DNA of 18,558 nucleotides from Chlorobiota bacterium (GTDB lineage: Bacteria; Bacteroidota; Bacteroidia; Flavobacteriales; Flavobacteriaceae): the NCBI GenBank assembly GCA_013153655.1, contig JAADEB010000044.1, positions 1 through 18,558 of the forward strand. Reading direction: 5' to 3'. The notes beneath the pieces are model-generated. The model did no database searches. It was given only the letters and a program-made list of their open reading frames with translations, and was not told the DNA's origin. Position numbers and translations under genes: made by a program. Below are positions 1 to 6,725 of the stretch, in pieces. The first letter of the stretch is position 1. Each line of letters begins with the position of its first letter.

Positions 1-827
1 ATGGTGTCGCCCACTTTTACTTCCCGGGCATCTTTGATTCCGGAAATGAGGTAACCCACGTCGCCGGTGCCGATTTCGGACCGCGGCTCTTTTTTGAGTT
101 TGAGCACGCCCACTTCTTCGGCATCGTATTCGCGACCGGTGGCCATGAATTTAACACGTTGGCCTTTGGCGATTTTGCCGTTGAACACGCGAAAATACAC
201 CTCTATACCGCGGTAGGGATTATACACCGAATCGAAAATCAATGCCTGCAAGGGCGCATCCGGGTCGCCCTGGGGCGGCGGTATCCGCTTGACGATGGCT
301 TCCAGAATTTTGTCCACTCCTTCGCCCGTCTTGGCACTGGCCCATATCACGTCGTCATAGTCGCAACCCAAAAGATCCACGATATCATCCGTCACTTCTT
401 CGGGATTGGCACCGGGAAGGTCCACCTTGTTGACCACTGGAATGATTTCCAAATCGTGTTCCAAGGCCAAATAAAGGTTGCTGATGGTTTGCGCCTGAAT
501 GCTCTGGGAAGCGTCCACCACCAGCAGCGCACCTTCGCAAGCGGCAATGGCCCGCGACACTTCGTAGGAAAAATCCACGTGTCCGGGTGTATCGATAAGG
601 TTGAGGGTGTATTTTTCTCCCTCGAATTCGTAGTCCATTTGAATGGCATGACTCTTAATGGTGATGCCGCGTTCGCGTTCCAGGTCCATATCGTCCAAAA
701 CCTGGTTCTTCATTTCCCGTTCGGTAAGCGTACCGGTCAGTTCCAGCAAGCGGTCCGCCAGGGTGCTTTTTCCGTGGTCGATATGGGCAATGATGGAAAA
801 GTTGCGTATATGTTTGATAATCGCCAT
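1..827 (-). CDS. lepA: Elongation factor 4 (LepA), N-terminal part, cut by window edge
   Basis: This is a ribosome-associated translational GTPase that back-translocates or remodels stalled ribosomes in the cytoplasm. About 275 codons are present, against roughly 600 in the family, so the C-terminal half lies beyond base 1. Reading from 827, the protein opens MAIIKHIRNFSIIAHIDHGKST, giving the G1 P-loop (AHIDHGKST). It continues with switch I (RERGITIKS), the G3 motif DTPGHVDFS, the G4 motif NKVD and the G5 region SAKTGEG, and then enters the beta-barrel domain II. The order and wording (LALEHDLEIIPVVNKVDLP, DPDAPLQALIFDSVYNPYRG) are LepA rather than EF-G. The ATG at 827 aligns with the usual family N-terminus. 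A TATTTTTG box 22 nt upstream supports this start. The gene is divergent from the LysE-type exporter. Confidence 0.97.
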   Translation of the reverse strand, partial: MAIIKHIRNFSIIAHIDHGKSTLADRLLELTGTLTEREMKNQVLDDMDLERERGITIKSHAIQMDYEFEGEKYTLNLIDTPGHVDFSYEVSRAIAACEGALLVVDASQSIQAQTISNLYLALEHDLEIIPVVNKVDLPGANPEEVTDDIVDLLGCDYDDVIWASAKTGEGVDKILEAIVKRIPPPQGDPDAPLQALIFDSVYNPYRGIEVYFRVFNGKIAKGQRVKFMATGREYDAEEVGVLKLKKEPRSEIGTGDVGYLISGIKDAREVKVGDT

Positions 828-848
828 GAGCCGTTTTCTGATATGCCA

Positions 849-856
849 CAAAAATA
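849..856 (-). promoter_or_regulatory. Putative lepA -7 box
   Basis: Read on the minus strand the sequence is TATTTTTG, an exact match to the Bacteroidota -7 consensus TAnnTTTG. It lies 22 nt before the lepA ATG. No clear TTTG -33 element is seen at 17-23 nt upstream, so the call rests on the -7 box and its position. Confidence 0.5.
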
Positions 857-912
857 GTTTAATTTTTTTTGTTTTGGGATTTGATAAAAAAATTGATATC
901 ATTAAAATATGT

Positions 913-943
913 ATTGTACGGTTTGTTTAAAATTGTAGTTTTG
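913..943 (+). promoter_or_regulatory. Putative promoter of the LysE-type exporter
   Basis: ATTG at 913-916 is followed after 19 nt by TAGTTTTG at 936-943, which fits the Bacteroidota -33/-7 pattern. Transcription would start near 949-951. That favours translation from the ATG at 962 over the one at 950, and implies a leader of about a dozen bases. Confidence 0.45.
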
Positions 944-961
944 ATTTGGATGAATATTTTT

Positions 962-1591
962 ATGACCGAGTCGTATTTATCCTTATTGGGTTTGATATTC
1001 GTGATTCATTTGATGGCGGTTATGAGTCCCGGTCCGGATTTTGTCATGGTGGTCAAAAATGCGGTGGCACATGACCGTAAGACGGCATTGCTCACCGCCT
1101 CGGGTATTGCTTTGGGAATCGGCGTACATGTGGCCTATTCGATTTGGGGGGTGGCTTTGCTTTTGAAGCGAAATCCTTATTTGTTTCGTTTGGTAAAGGC
1201 GGCCGGAGCGCTTTATTTGATTTATTCGGGTATAAAAAGCTTACGTTCGGTTCCGGCCATGGATCCGGTAAGCGGGGAAGAAACCGTTTCCCTGCCACCG
1301 GCCCGTAAAGCCATACAAACGGGATTTCTGACCAACGTGCTTAATCCCAAGGCTTCCCTGTTTTTTATGAGCTTGTTTTCGGCATTGATTCCCCCCGATG
1401 CACCCGCTTGGTTTTTGATGCTTACGGCGTTTATGTTGATTTCGGTAACTTTCCTGTGGTTTGCCTTTGTTTCCCTTGTGTTTACCCACCGTTCCGTGCG
1501 GGCTCGTTACAAGCGTTACGAGCGTTTGCTCGGAAGGTTTTTCGGTCTGCTCCTGATGGGAATAGGGCTGGGGATTTTATGGAATTTGTAA
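962..1591 (+). CDS. LysE/RhtB-family amino-acid exporter
   Basis: This is an inner-membrane protein of about 209 residues, the usual length for the LysE/RhtB (threonine/homoserine/lysine) efflux family. The N-terminal signature is SPGPDF at residues 22-27, after a first hydrophobic helix (LGLIFVIHLMAVM). The second conserved block, GFLTNVLNPKA at about 121-131, precedes another helix. About six hydrophobic segments can be counted, ending in FGLLLMGIGLGILW. Upstream in-frame starts exist at 869 (TTG) and 950 (ATG). The ATG at 962 puts the first helix and SPGP motif at the normal distance from the N-terminus and fits the predicted promoter. The substrate cannot be told from sequence. Codons are more T/G-ending than in mdh next door. 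It stands alone, divergent from lepA, 135 nt before mdh. Confidence 0.88.
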   Translation: MTESYLSLLGLIFVIHLMAVMSPGPDFVMVVKNAVAHDRKTALLTASGIALGIGVHVAYSIWGVALLLKRNPYLFRLVKAAGALYLIYSGIKSLRSVPAMDPVSGEETVSLPPARKAIQTGFLTNVLNPKASLFFMSLFSALIPPDAPAWFLMLTAFMLISVTFLWFAFVSLVFTHRSVRARYKRYERLLGRFFGLLLMGIGLGILWNL

Positions 1592-1726
1592 AAATCAAGG
1601 CGAAAAAACTTGCGTTCTATATGGACGGCAAGTACCGAAAGAGGAGAATGGGACGAAAAGATGACAATTAACATTTATAATTGACGGGGAAACAAATACT
1701 TTTATATCAAGAAAAAATCCAGTGTT
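1592..1726 (+). promoter_or_regulatory. Leader/promoter region of mdh
   Basis: This 135-nt gap holds ATGACAATTAACA at 1661-1673, a 13-mer repeated exactly upstream of gdhA. A TAnnTTT-like box, TACTTTTA, lies at 1697-1704, 23 nt after the 13-mer and 22 nt before the mdh ATG. A weak inverted repeat (ACTTGC at 1608-1613, GCAAGT at 1628-1633) is followed by a T-run only on the minus strand, where there is no gene to terminate. No clear terminator for the LysE-type gene is seen, so read-through into mdh is possible. Confidence 0.4.
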
Positions 1727-2668
1727 ATGAGCAAAAAAGTAACCATAATCGGCGCCGGTAACGTAGGCGCTACGGTGGCCGATGTTTTGGCCAACAAAAA
1801 CATTGTCAGCGATATCGTTCTGTTGGACATCAAACCGGGCTTGGCCGAAGGCAAGGCCTTGGATATTTGGGAATCGTCGCATATCAATTACTTCGATACG
1901 CGTGTACACGGCTATACGGACGATTATTCCAAAACCGCCAATTCGGACGTGGTGGTCATCACTTCCGGATTGCCGCGTAAACCGGGCATGAGCCGCGACG
2001 ACCTTATCGGCACCAATGCCAAAATCGTGAAATCCGTGGCGGAAAAAGCCTACGAATATTCACCCGATGCCATTTATATCGTGGTGTCCAACCCGTTGGA
2101 TGTTATGACCTATACGGCCTATTTGACCACCGGATTGCCGCGCGAACGCGTATTCGGTATGGCCGGGGTGTTGGATACGGGTCGTTTCGAAGCCTTTATT
2201 GCCGAAGCGCTTCATGTTTCGCCCAAAGACGTTACCGCCTTGCTGATGGGCGGTCATGGCGACACCATGGTTCCCCTTCCCCGCTACACCACCGTGGCAG
2301 GCATCCCGCTCACCGAATTGATGGACGGCGAAACCATCCAACGCCTGGTGGAACGCACCCAAAAAGGCGGCGGCGAAATCGTAAAACTCCTGGGTACCTC
2401 GGCTTGGTATGCACCGGGCGCAGCCGTGGCCCAAATGGTGGAAGCCGTGGTATTGGACAGCCACCGCGTTATGCCCGTATGTGTGATGTTGGACGGCGAA
2501 TACGGCCTGAAAGACGTGGCGCTCGGCGTGCCGGTAAAATTGGGCCAAAACGGTGTGGAAAAAATCATCGAAGTGGACCTCAACGAGGAAGAAAAAGCAT
2601 TGCTCTACCGTTCATACGAACACGTACGCGAAGTAATGCAAGTGCTGGACGACTTGAAATTGTTCTGA
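1727..2668 (+). CDS. mdh: Malate dehydrogenase, LDH-like type
   Basis: This cytoplasmic TCA-cycle enzyme interconverts malate and oxaloacetate with NAD(H). The 313-residue length matches the LDH-like MDH group. The Rossmann glycine motif GAGNVG is at 9-14, and Asp34 (LLDIKPG) would bind the adenine ribose of NAD. The substrate loop LPRKPGMSRDD carries Arg84 and Arg90; the arginine in place of the LDH glutamine marks malate specificity. Asn122 (SNPLD), the catalytic Asp150 and Arg153 (VLDTGRF) and His177 (GGHGDTMVP) are all present. Many codons end in C or G, consistent with high expression. The ATG at 1727 immediately precedes the first beta strand. The gene is convergent with the DUF308 gene across a strong hairpin and shares a promoter-proximal 13-mer with gdhA. 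Confidence 0.97.
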   Translation: MSKKVTIIGAGNVGATVADVLANKNIVSDIVLLDIKPGLAEGKALDIWESSHINYFDTRVHGYTDDYSKTANSDVVVITSGLPRKPGMSRDDLIGTNAKIVKSVAEKAYEYSPDAIYIVVSNPLDVMTYTAYLTTGLPRERVFGMAGVLDTGRFEAFIAEALHVSPKDVTALLMGGHGDTMVPLPRYTTVAGIPLTELMDGETIQRLVERTQKGGGEIVKLLGTSAWYAPGAAVAQMVEAVVLDSHRVMPVCVMLDGEYGLKDVALGVPVKLGQNGVEKIIEVDLNEEEKALLYRSYEHVREVMQVLDDLKLF

Positions 2669-2691
2669 TTTTTGAAACGGTTTATAAAATA

Positions 2692-2726
2692 AATTCCGCC
2701 GCGCGGCTTTGCCGCGCGGCGGAATT
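2692..2726. terminator. Bidirectional hairpin between mdh and the DUF308 gene
   Basis: A perfect 16-bp inverted repeat (AATTCCGCCGCGCGGC and its complement) surrounds a 3-nt TTT loop. It starts 24 nt after the mdh stop and 25 nt from the stop of the convergent gene. On the minus strand it is followed by the T/A-rich TATTTTATAAA. On the plus strand the following CGTTG is not U-rich, so termination is better supported for the minus-strand gene. Confidence 0.8.
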
Positions 2727-2750
2727 CGTTGAATGCAACACGTAATGGTC

Positions 2751-3323
2751 TTATTCCTCGATATACAATTCTTCCACCACGATTTTGTCGGCACCTTTAC
2801 CCAACGACCATAACATAAAGCCGTCGAAAAGCAAACTGATACCCACATACAAACCCAATAACCAGGAAGTGGCCAAAGGATTGGGCGCATACATAATGAA
2901 AATTACCCCCAAAATAGTGCTTACCAAACCATTAAGAATGGGCCAAATCTTGTTGACAGCCGGTTTCAAGGTAAAAGCCAGCGAAAAGTTGATCGCCGCA
3001 TCAATGAACAAATAAGCGGCCACAATCAATCCCAAAGCCACCACACCGGCCAAGGGTTTGAATACCATCAACAAACCGGTTACGATAAGCAACAATGCCT
3101 TTATCCAGCCCAAAACACTTTTGGAATCTACTTTGTAAGTGTAATAGGCGGCCGACAAACCGAGGAAAAACATTACCCATCCGACAAATACGGCGGTGGT
3201 CATTCCGAGCAATCCGGGAAAGAAAATCCCGACAAGTCCCAAAAGAATGAAGGCGATAGCCAGCCTTTTGGTGTGAACGATATAGCCTTCATAAAAAGCT
3301 TTTCGTGCAGGATAATTAATCAT
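2751..3323 (-). CDS. DUF308/HdeD-like six-helix membrane protein
   Basis: This 190-residue inner-membrane protein has six hydrophobic segments at about 21-38, 42-61, 71-89, 91-112, 125-145 and 151-173. It has a short basic cytoplasmic N-terminus and an acidic C-terminal tail (KIVVEELYIEE). The pairwise helix pattern with glycine and proline at the turns (GIFFPGLLGMTTAVFVGW, LMVFKPLAG, FIMYAPNPL) is that of the DUF308 repeat family that includes the E. coli acid-resistance protein HdeD. Its molecular role here is unknown; acid or stress protection is only an analogy. The start ATG at 3323 follows an A/T-rich leader. It appears to be a single-gene transcript ending at the GC-rich hairpin toward mdh. 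A pair of direct repeats lies about 105-135 nt upstream and could be regulatory. Confidence 0.8.
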   Translation of the reverse strand: MINYPARKAFYEGYIVHTKRLAIAFILLGLVGIFFPGLLGMTTAVFVGWVMFFLGLSAAYYTYKVDSKSVLGWIKALLLIVTGLLMVFKPLAGVVALGLIVAAYLFIDAAINFSLAFTLKPAVNKIWPILNGLVSTILGVIFIMYAPNPLATSWLLGLYVGISLLFDGFMLWSLGKGADKIVVEELYIEE

Positions 3324-3360
3324 AATTTTAAATTTTAATTGATTGACAATCCAATGGTTA

Positions 3361-3393
3361 TAAAAATAATGCCTTTCCCCTCAAAAACGACAA
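3361..3393 (-). promoter_or_regulatory. Possible promoter of the DUF308 gene
   Basis: On the minus strand ATTG (TTG at 3393-3391) is followed after 22 nt by TATTTTTA (3368-3361). This is one mismatch from TAnnTTTG and has the same TTTA ending as the box before mdh. The box lies 37 nt before the ATG. Confidence 0.3.
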
Positions 3394-3426
3394 TCTAACA
3401 GACTTCCGGGTATTTTTTTTAAAAAA

Positions 3427-3459
3427 TTACGCCAAAATGGATGCTTTACGCCAGAATGA
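3427..3459. repeat. Pair of TTACGCCA direct repeats
   Basis: TTACGCCAAAATGG (3427-3440) and TTACGCCAGAATGA (3446-3459) match at 12 of 14 positions and are offset by 19 bp, close to two helical turns. They sit in the rluB/DUF308 gap, 104-136 bp upstream of the DUF308 start, downstream of the rluB terminator in that gene's direction. They could be an activator or response-regulator site; function is inferred only from layout. Confidence 0.45.
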
Positions 3460-3502
3460 CCGAAAAATTTTGATATTAATGAATGTGCTGCGTTAAAACC
3501 AT

Positions 3503-3526
3503 AAAAAAAAGCCGTCCGTAGACGGC
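3503..3526 (-). terminator. Rho-independent terminator of rluB
   Basis: On the minus strand GCCGTC-TACG-GACGGC forms a 6-bp GC-rich stem capped by a cUACGg (UNCG-type) tetraloop. It is followed directly by eight T residues. It lies about 60 nt beyond the rluB stop. The rest of the 265-nt gap (3324-3588) is A/T-rich and non-coding apart from the repeats and promoter listed separately. Confidence 0.85.
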
Positions 3527-3588
3527 ACCTAAAATTTTGAATTCCGTAAAAAGCGGCTCCGGGATAGCACCTAAGCCGTTGAAGCTTG

Positions 3589-4431
3589 TCAAAGCATTTT
3601 CAGGAAATTCACTTCTTTGTCTTTCAAATAACGCCAATGACCTCGTTCCACACCCTTTTTGGTCAGTCCGGCAAACATAACACGGTCGAGCTTTTGCACA
3701 TTATAGCCCAAATGTTCGAATATGCGGCGTACGATGCGGTTGCGGCCCGAATGGATTTTAACGCCCACTTCGTTGTGCGGAGCTCCTTTGATGTATGAAA
3801 TATCGTCCACGTAAATCATGCCGTCGTTGAGTTTGAGACCCTCACGGATTTTTTGCAAATCCTGTTGTTTCAGATTACGGTCGAGCACCACATGATAGAG
3901 TTTTTCCACCTTGTGTTTGGGATGTGTAAGTTTTTTGGCCAAATCGCCGTCGTTGGTAAGCAGAAGCACACCGGTGGTTTTACGATCGAGGCGGCCTACG
4001 GGGAAGATGCGGAATTTTTTGGCCGGTTCGCGTACCAATTCCATAACGGTTTTCCTGTTGCGCTCGTCCTTGGTGGTGGTGATATAGTTTTTGGGTTTAT
4101 TGAGCAACACATAAACCTTTTTTTCGGGACGTACCAATTCGCCGCCATAACGTACTTCGTCGTTCTCGTTGACTTTGTAACCCATTTCGGTTACCACTTC
4201 GCCGTTGACCGTCACCAAACCGTTTTTGATCAATTCGTCGGCATCCCGGCGCGAAGCAATACCGGCATGTGCCAAATATTTGTTGAGCCGCATGGGCCAC
4301 TCGGGTTTTACTTCACGCGGCTTGCGGCGTACGAAGGCCTTGCCGCGCCGGGATGAAAATTTTCCGCCGCTTCGACCGGCATGTTGCGGCCGGGAGGAAG
4401 TATATGGGCGGGATGTATGTTTTTTTCTCAT
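3589..4431 (-). CDS. rluB: 23S rRNA pseudouridine synthase, RluB/RsuA family
   Basis: This 280-residue enzyme isomerises a uridine of ribosomal RNA, by homology U2605 of 23S rRNA in helix 89 or 93. Residues 1-45 are an Arg/Lys/Ser-rich basic extension common in Bacteroidota members. An S4 RNA-binding domain follows at about 47-94 (MRLNKYLAHAGIASRRDADELIK). The catalytic domain starts at VLLNKPKNYITT. The catalytic aspartate is Asp149 in PVGRLDRKTTGVLLLTNDGD, and the C-terminal family block GRNRIVRRIFEHLGY is at about 219-233. The frame stays open upstream to 5082, but that would overlap the divergent redox gene. The ATG at 4431 lies 23 nt after a TATTTTTG box, so I place the start there. RluB, RluE, RluF and RsuA are hard to separate; RluB is the best guess. 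Confidence 0.88.
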   Translation of the reverse strand: MRKKHTSRPYTSSRPQHAGRSGGKFSSRRGKAFVRRKPREVKPEWPMRLNKYLAHAGIASRRDADELIKNGLVTVNGEVVTEMGYKVNENDEVRYGGELVRPEKKVYVLLNKPKNYITTTKDERNRKTVMELVREPAKKFRIFPVGRLDRKTTGVLLLTNDGDLAKKLTHPKHKVEKLYHVVLDRNLKQQDLQKIREGLKLNDGMIYVDDISYIKGAPHNEVGVKIHSGRNRIVRRIFEHLGYNVQKLDRVMFAGLTKKGVERGHWRYLKDKEVNFLKML

Positions 4432-4453
4432 GTTGGTCTTTTTTTTAATGTTG

Positions 4454-4461
4454 CAAAAATA
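4454..4461 (-). promoter_or_regulatory. Putative rluB -7 box
   Basis: TATTTTTG on the minus strand is an exact TAnnTTTG match 23 nt before the rluB ATG, the same box and spacing as at lepA. A TTTG occurs 28 nt further upstream, which is longer than the usual 17-23 nt. Confidence 0.5.
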
Positions 4462-4552
4462 GTCTTTAAAAAGTTCACATATATCGTTCCAAAAAACGAA
4501 AATGACAAATTGACATTTCCCGTGACCATATGAGCCGGTGGCATATTTATTG

Positions 4553-4560
4553 TTAATTTG
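4553..4560 (+). promoter_or_regulatory. Possible -7 box of the redox-groES operon
   Basis: TTAATTTG is one mismatch from TAnnTTTG and lies 22 nt before the ATG at 4582. The 150-nt divergent gap with rluB (4432-4581) also contains ATGACAAATTGACA at 4502-4515, a loose relative of the 13-mer found before mdh and gdhA. Confidence 0.35.
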
Positions 4561-4581
4561 AGCACGAAACCAAGGGACGAC

Positions 4582-5160
4582 ATGCAGCTGACAAAGGTAA
4601 GTGACTTCAACGACTGGCAAAAACGCAGCGCAAGCCACAAGCGCCATTTTCTCTTGTTTACCAAAGAGGGAAGCGCTAACGGCAGTTGTGCCGAAGGTCA
4701 TTTGGCCGGAATCGAAGGAGATTTTCCGGTTTTCGTGGTGGATGTGGCCCGTACGCGCGACATTCATCCCCGCCTGGGGGTAACGAGCATTCCCACCCTG
4801 GTGGTGATGGAAGACGGCAAAGTACGCAACATGATTAAGGGATGCCAATCGCCCGCCTACTACGAAAAGGTATTGCGCGGCGAAGGAAGCGGCATCCGGC
4901 GTCAAGAGGCCAAACCCCAAAAGCGCGTAACGGTCTATTCCACGCCTTCGTGCCCTTATTGCAATAAACTGAAACAATACCTGAACAAACACGGCATCCG
5001 CTACACGGATATCAATGTGGCCGCCAACAAACAAGCCGCCGACGAAATGGTTCGCCGAAGCGGTCAACGAGGTGTGCCGCAAACGGATATAAACGGAAAA
5101 ATCATCATCGGATTCGACGTGCCTAAAATCAGCAGGATGCTGGATATTCCCACGGAATAA
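4582..5160 (+). CDS. Thioredoxin-like/glutaredoxin fusion protein
   Basis: This 192-residue cytoplasmic protein has two thioredoxin-fold domains. Residues 1-98 look like a thioredoxin: central strands HFLLFTKEG and FPVFVVDVARTRDIHPRLGV, and the cis-proline loop VTSIPTLVVMEDGKV with Pro71. The CxxC active site is missing; the region reads GSANGSCAEG, with one cysteine at 36. Residues 114-192 are a complete glutaredoxin with the dithiol site Cys124-Pro-Tyr-Cys127, cis-Pro166 (RGVPQTDINGK) and the glutathione-site strand IIIGFD. The family reduces disulfides or glutathionylated targets; here the N-terminal half may hold a partner rather than catalyse. The ATG at 4582 follows AAGGGA, a usable ribosome-binding site, so it is preferred to the TTG at 4558. 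groES begins 29 nt downstream, probably in the same transcript. Confidence 0.85.
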   Translation: MQLTKVSDFNDWQKRSASHKRHFLLFTKEGSANGSCAEGHLAGIEGDFPVFVVDVARTRDIHPRLGVTSIPTLVVMEDGKVRNMIKGCQSPAYYEKVLRGEGSGIRRQEAKPQKRVTVYSTPSCPYCNKLKQYLNKHGIRYTDINVAANKQAADEMVRRSGQRGVPQTDINGKIIIGFDVPKISRMLDIPTE

Positions 5161-5189
5161 ATTTCAAAAAACCATAAAAAACGACCACT

Positions 5190-5477
5190 ATGAAAGAATT
5201 AACACCGCTAAACGAGAACGTACTTTTGGAACTCACCGACGAATTTGCCGAAAGCAAAACGCCTTCGGGTATCATCATCCCCGACACGGCCAAGGAAAAA
5301 CCCGCCGTGGCCCGTGTGGTAGCACTCGGTAACATCGAAGAACCGGCCATCGCGCCCGGTGATATGGTGTTGTATAAAAAATATGCCGGCAACAAGGTGG
5401 AATTGGACGGTAAAGAATACCTGATTCTCCCTTATGCCGACATTTTGGCCAAAATTTCTGAAACCGAAAGCATCTAA
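5190..5477 (+). CDS. groES: Co-chaperonin GroES (Cpn10), without adjacent groEL
   Basis: This 95-residue GroES-family protein normally forms the heptameric lid of the GroEL folding chamber. The beta-barrel opening PLNENVLLEL, the mobile GroEL-binding loop (ESKTPSGIIIPDTAKEKPA, about 21-39, with the hydrophobic GIII tripeptide) and the closing strands GDMVLYKKYAGNKVELDGKEYLILPYADILAKI are all present. The length is normal. Some barrel positions differ from common groESL-linked forms, for example the MKELTPLNENVLLEL start and the ETESI tail. No groEL follows: a terminator and a convergent gene do. It lies 29 nt after the thioredoxin/glutaredoxin gene and probably shares its promoter. It could be the only groES, split from groEL, or a second copy; this window cannot decide. 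Confidence 0.9.
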   Translation: MKELTPLNENVLLELTDEFAESKTPSGIIIPDTAKEKPAVARVVALGNIEEPAIAPGDMVLYKKYAGNKVELDGKEYLILPYADILAKISETESI

Positions 5478-5488
5478 ACAAACCTTGC

Positions 5489-5512
5489 GAAAGAGCCATT
5501 TATCGCTCTTTC
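5489..5512 (+). other. AT-rich inverted repeat in the groES 3' region
   Basis: GAAAGAGC (5489-5496) and GCTCTTTC (5505-5512) form a perfect 8-bp stem with an 8-nt loop, 11 nt after the groES stop. No U-run follows. It may stabilise the 3' end or act with the strong terminator just downstream. Confidence 0.35.
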
Positions 5513-5520
5513 CGGCTAAC

Positions 5521-5559
5521 AAAAAATCCCGTATACCTCAGGTATGCGGGATTTTTTTT
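5521..5559. terminator. Bidirectional terminator between groES and the endonuclease gene
   Basis: AATCCCGTATACC and GGTATGCGGGATT pair over 13 bp with one G-U wobble around a TCA loop. The stem is flanked by six A residues on the left and eight T residues on the right, so it ends in a U-run on both strands. It serves the convergent groES operon (+) and the endonuclease-family gene (-). Confidence 0.9.
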
Positions 5560-5576
5560 GGATTTCAATTCGGGTT

Positions 5577-6704
5577 TTATCGCTCTTTAACCAAAATCAC
5601 ATAAACCGGAAAATGGTCGCTGTAACCTCCCAAGTATTGACCGCCGGCATAGGTACGGAAAGGATATCCCTTGAAGGCACCTTTGCGGTTGGTCAGGAAT
5701 TGTTTGTTGTAAATACCCGCTTTCCATAATTGGAAGGTGGAATAATCTTTTTTGTTTTTTAAAGTTCCTTCGATAAGGGGGTAGGAAAGAAAAATCTGAT
5801 CGAAAAGGTTCCAACTGTCGCGATAGGCCAAAGTGCCGATACCGGCCCGGTAGAAATGTTCCATGGCGGCATAGAGACCTCCGGGTTGCACATCGGCTTT
5901 ACGGCCCTTGGCACGGAGCACTTCCTTGACGCTGGGGCTTACGGGATCGTCGTTCAGGTCACCCATCATGATGATTTTGGCATGAGGTTCTTCACGTTGG
6001 ATGCTGTCGATAATACGCATGTCCAGGCGGGCGGCGGCCATACGTAGCGGGCGGCTTCTGGCTTCCCCTCCGCGGCGTGAAGGCCAGTGATTGACAATGA
6101 TATGAATTTGCTCACCGTCCATCAGGCCCGTAACCAGCAGAACATCCCGGGTATAGATACGATGACCTTCGTCGTCGTAGATTTTCAGTGGATAGGTTTG
6201 GGTATGTGTGGGTTGAAATACACTTTTGACATAAATCAAAGCCACATCGATGCCCCGGTGGTCCGGCGAGTCGTAGTGTACTATTCCGTAATGATATTTA
6301 TCCAGATTGGGATCATGAATCAAATCTTCGATTACCGCCCGGTTTTCCACTTCGGCCAAGCCGACAATAACGGGAGGCGCTTTGGTTTCCCGGCGTCCGA
6401 TACCGGCAATCACCTGGGCCAGATGATTGATCTTACGCTTATATCGTTCGGATGTCCATGCATCACGACCGTTGGGCGTAAAATCATCGTCATTGATTTT
6501 TGGATCGTCTATGGTATCGAACAGGTTCTCCTGGTTGTAGAAAGCCACGGTGCGAGCAATATATGATTTCCCCGTAACGTTTTGACCTGCCAAAGTATCC
6601 TCGGCATCCCGCACTATTTGGATTCTTTCTTTGGTTGTTCCGCAAGAAATCATCCAGGCCAGGCCCGTAAGGATTAATAAAAAAACGAATATTTTTTTCA
6701 TCAT
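5577..6704 (-). CDS. Lipoprotein of the endonuclease/exonuclease/phosphatase family
   Basis: This 375-residue predicted lipoprotein has signal MMKKIFVFLLILTGLAWMIS followed by Cys21, so it is probably anchored in the envelope. The catalytic fold is that of EEP metal-dependent phosphoesterases (DNase I-like). It shows FYNQENLFD at 55-63, the metal-binding glutamate in GLAEVENRA (Glu118), the DHRGIDVALIY segment (148-158), NHWPSRRGGEARSR (205-218), GDLNDDP (248-254) and the terminal SDHFPVY (362-368) with the catalytic histidine. This set resembles the Bacteroidota group often annotated as endonuclease; the substrate, nucleic acid or other phosphodiester, is unknown. In-frame codons continue to a TTG at 6728, but that falls inside a TATATTTG box, so the MMKK start is preferred. 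It lies 48 nt downstream of lysA with its own likely promoter. Confidence 0.87.
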   Translation of the reverse strand: MMKKIFVFLLILTGLAWMISCGTTKERIQIVRDAEDTLAGQNVTGKSYIARTVAFYNQENLFDTIDDPKINDDDFTPNGRDAWTSERYKRKINHLAQVIAGIGRRETKAPPVIVGLAEVENRAVIEDLIHDPNLDKYHYGIVHYDSPDHRGIDVALIYVKSVFQPTHTQTYPLKIYDDEGHRIYTRDVLLVTGLMDGEQIHIIVNHWPSRRGGEARSRPLRMAAARLDMRIIDSIQREEPHAKIIMMGDLNDDPVSPSVKEVLRAKGRKADVQPGGLYAAMEHFYRAGIGTLAYRDSWNLFDQIFLSYPLIEGTLKNKKDYSTFQLWKAGIYNKQFLTNRKGAFKGYPFRTYAGGQYLGGYSDHFPVYVILVKER

Positions 6705-6725
6705 CAAAAACTTAAAAGTTGGAAT

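Noticed and set aside
1608..1633. An ACTTGC/GCAAGT inverted repeat, considered as a terminator of the exporter gene.
   Set aside because: The stem is short with a long loop and the T-run is on the opposite strand, where there is no gene to terminate.
4432..5082. N-terminal extension of RluB by about 217 residues in the same open frame.
   Set aside because: It would overlap the divergent redox gene, includes no known domain, and ignores the TATTTTTG box 23 nt before the ATG at 4431.
5499..5588. A 13-bp direct repeat (TTTATCGCTCTTT at 5499 and 5576), considered as a duplication scar or attachment site.
   Set aside because: The identity does not extend, a couple of repeated 13-mers are expected by chance in this length, and there is no integrase or tRNA nearby.
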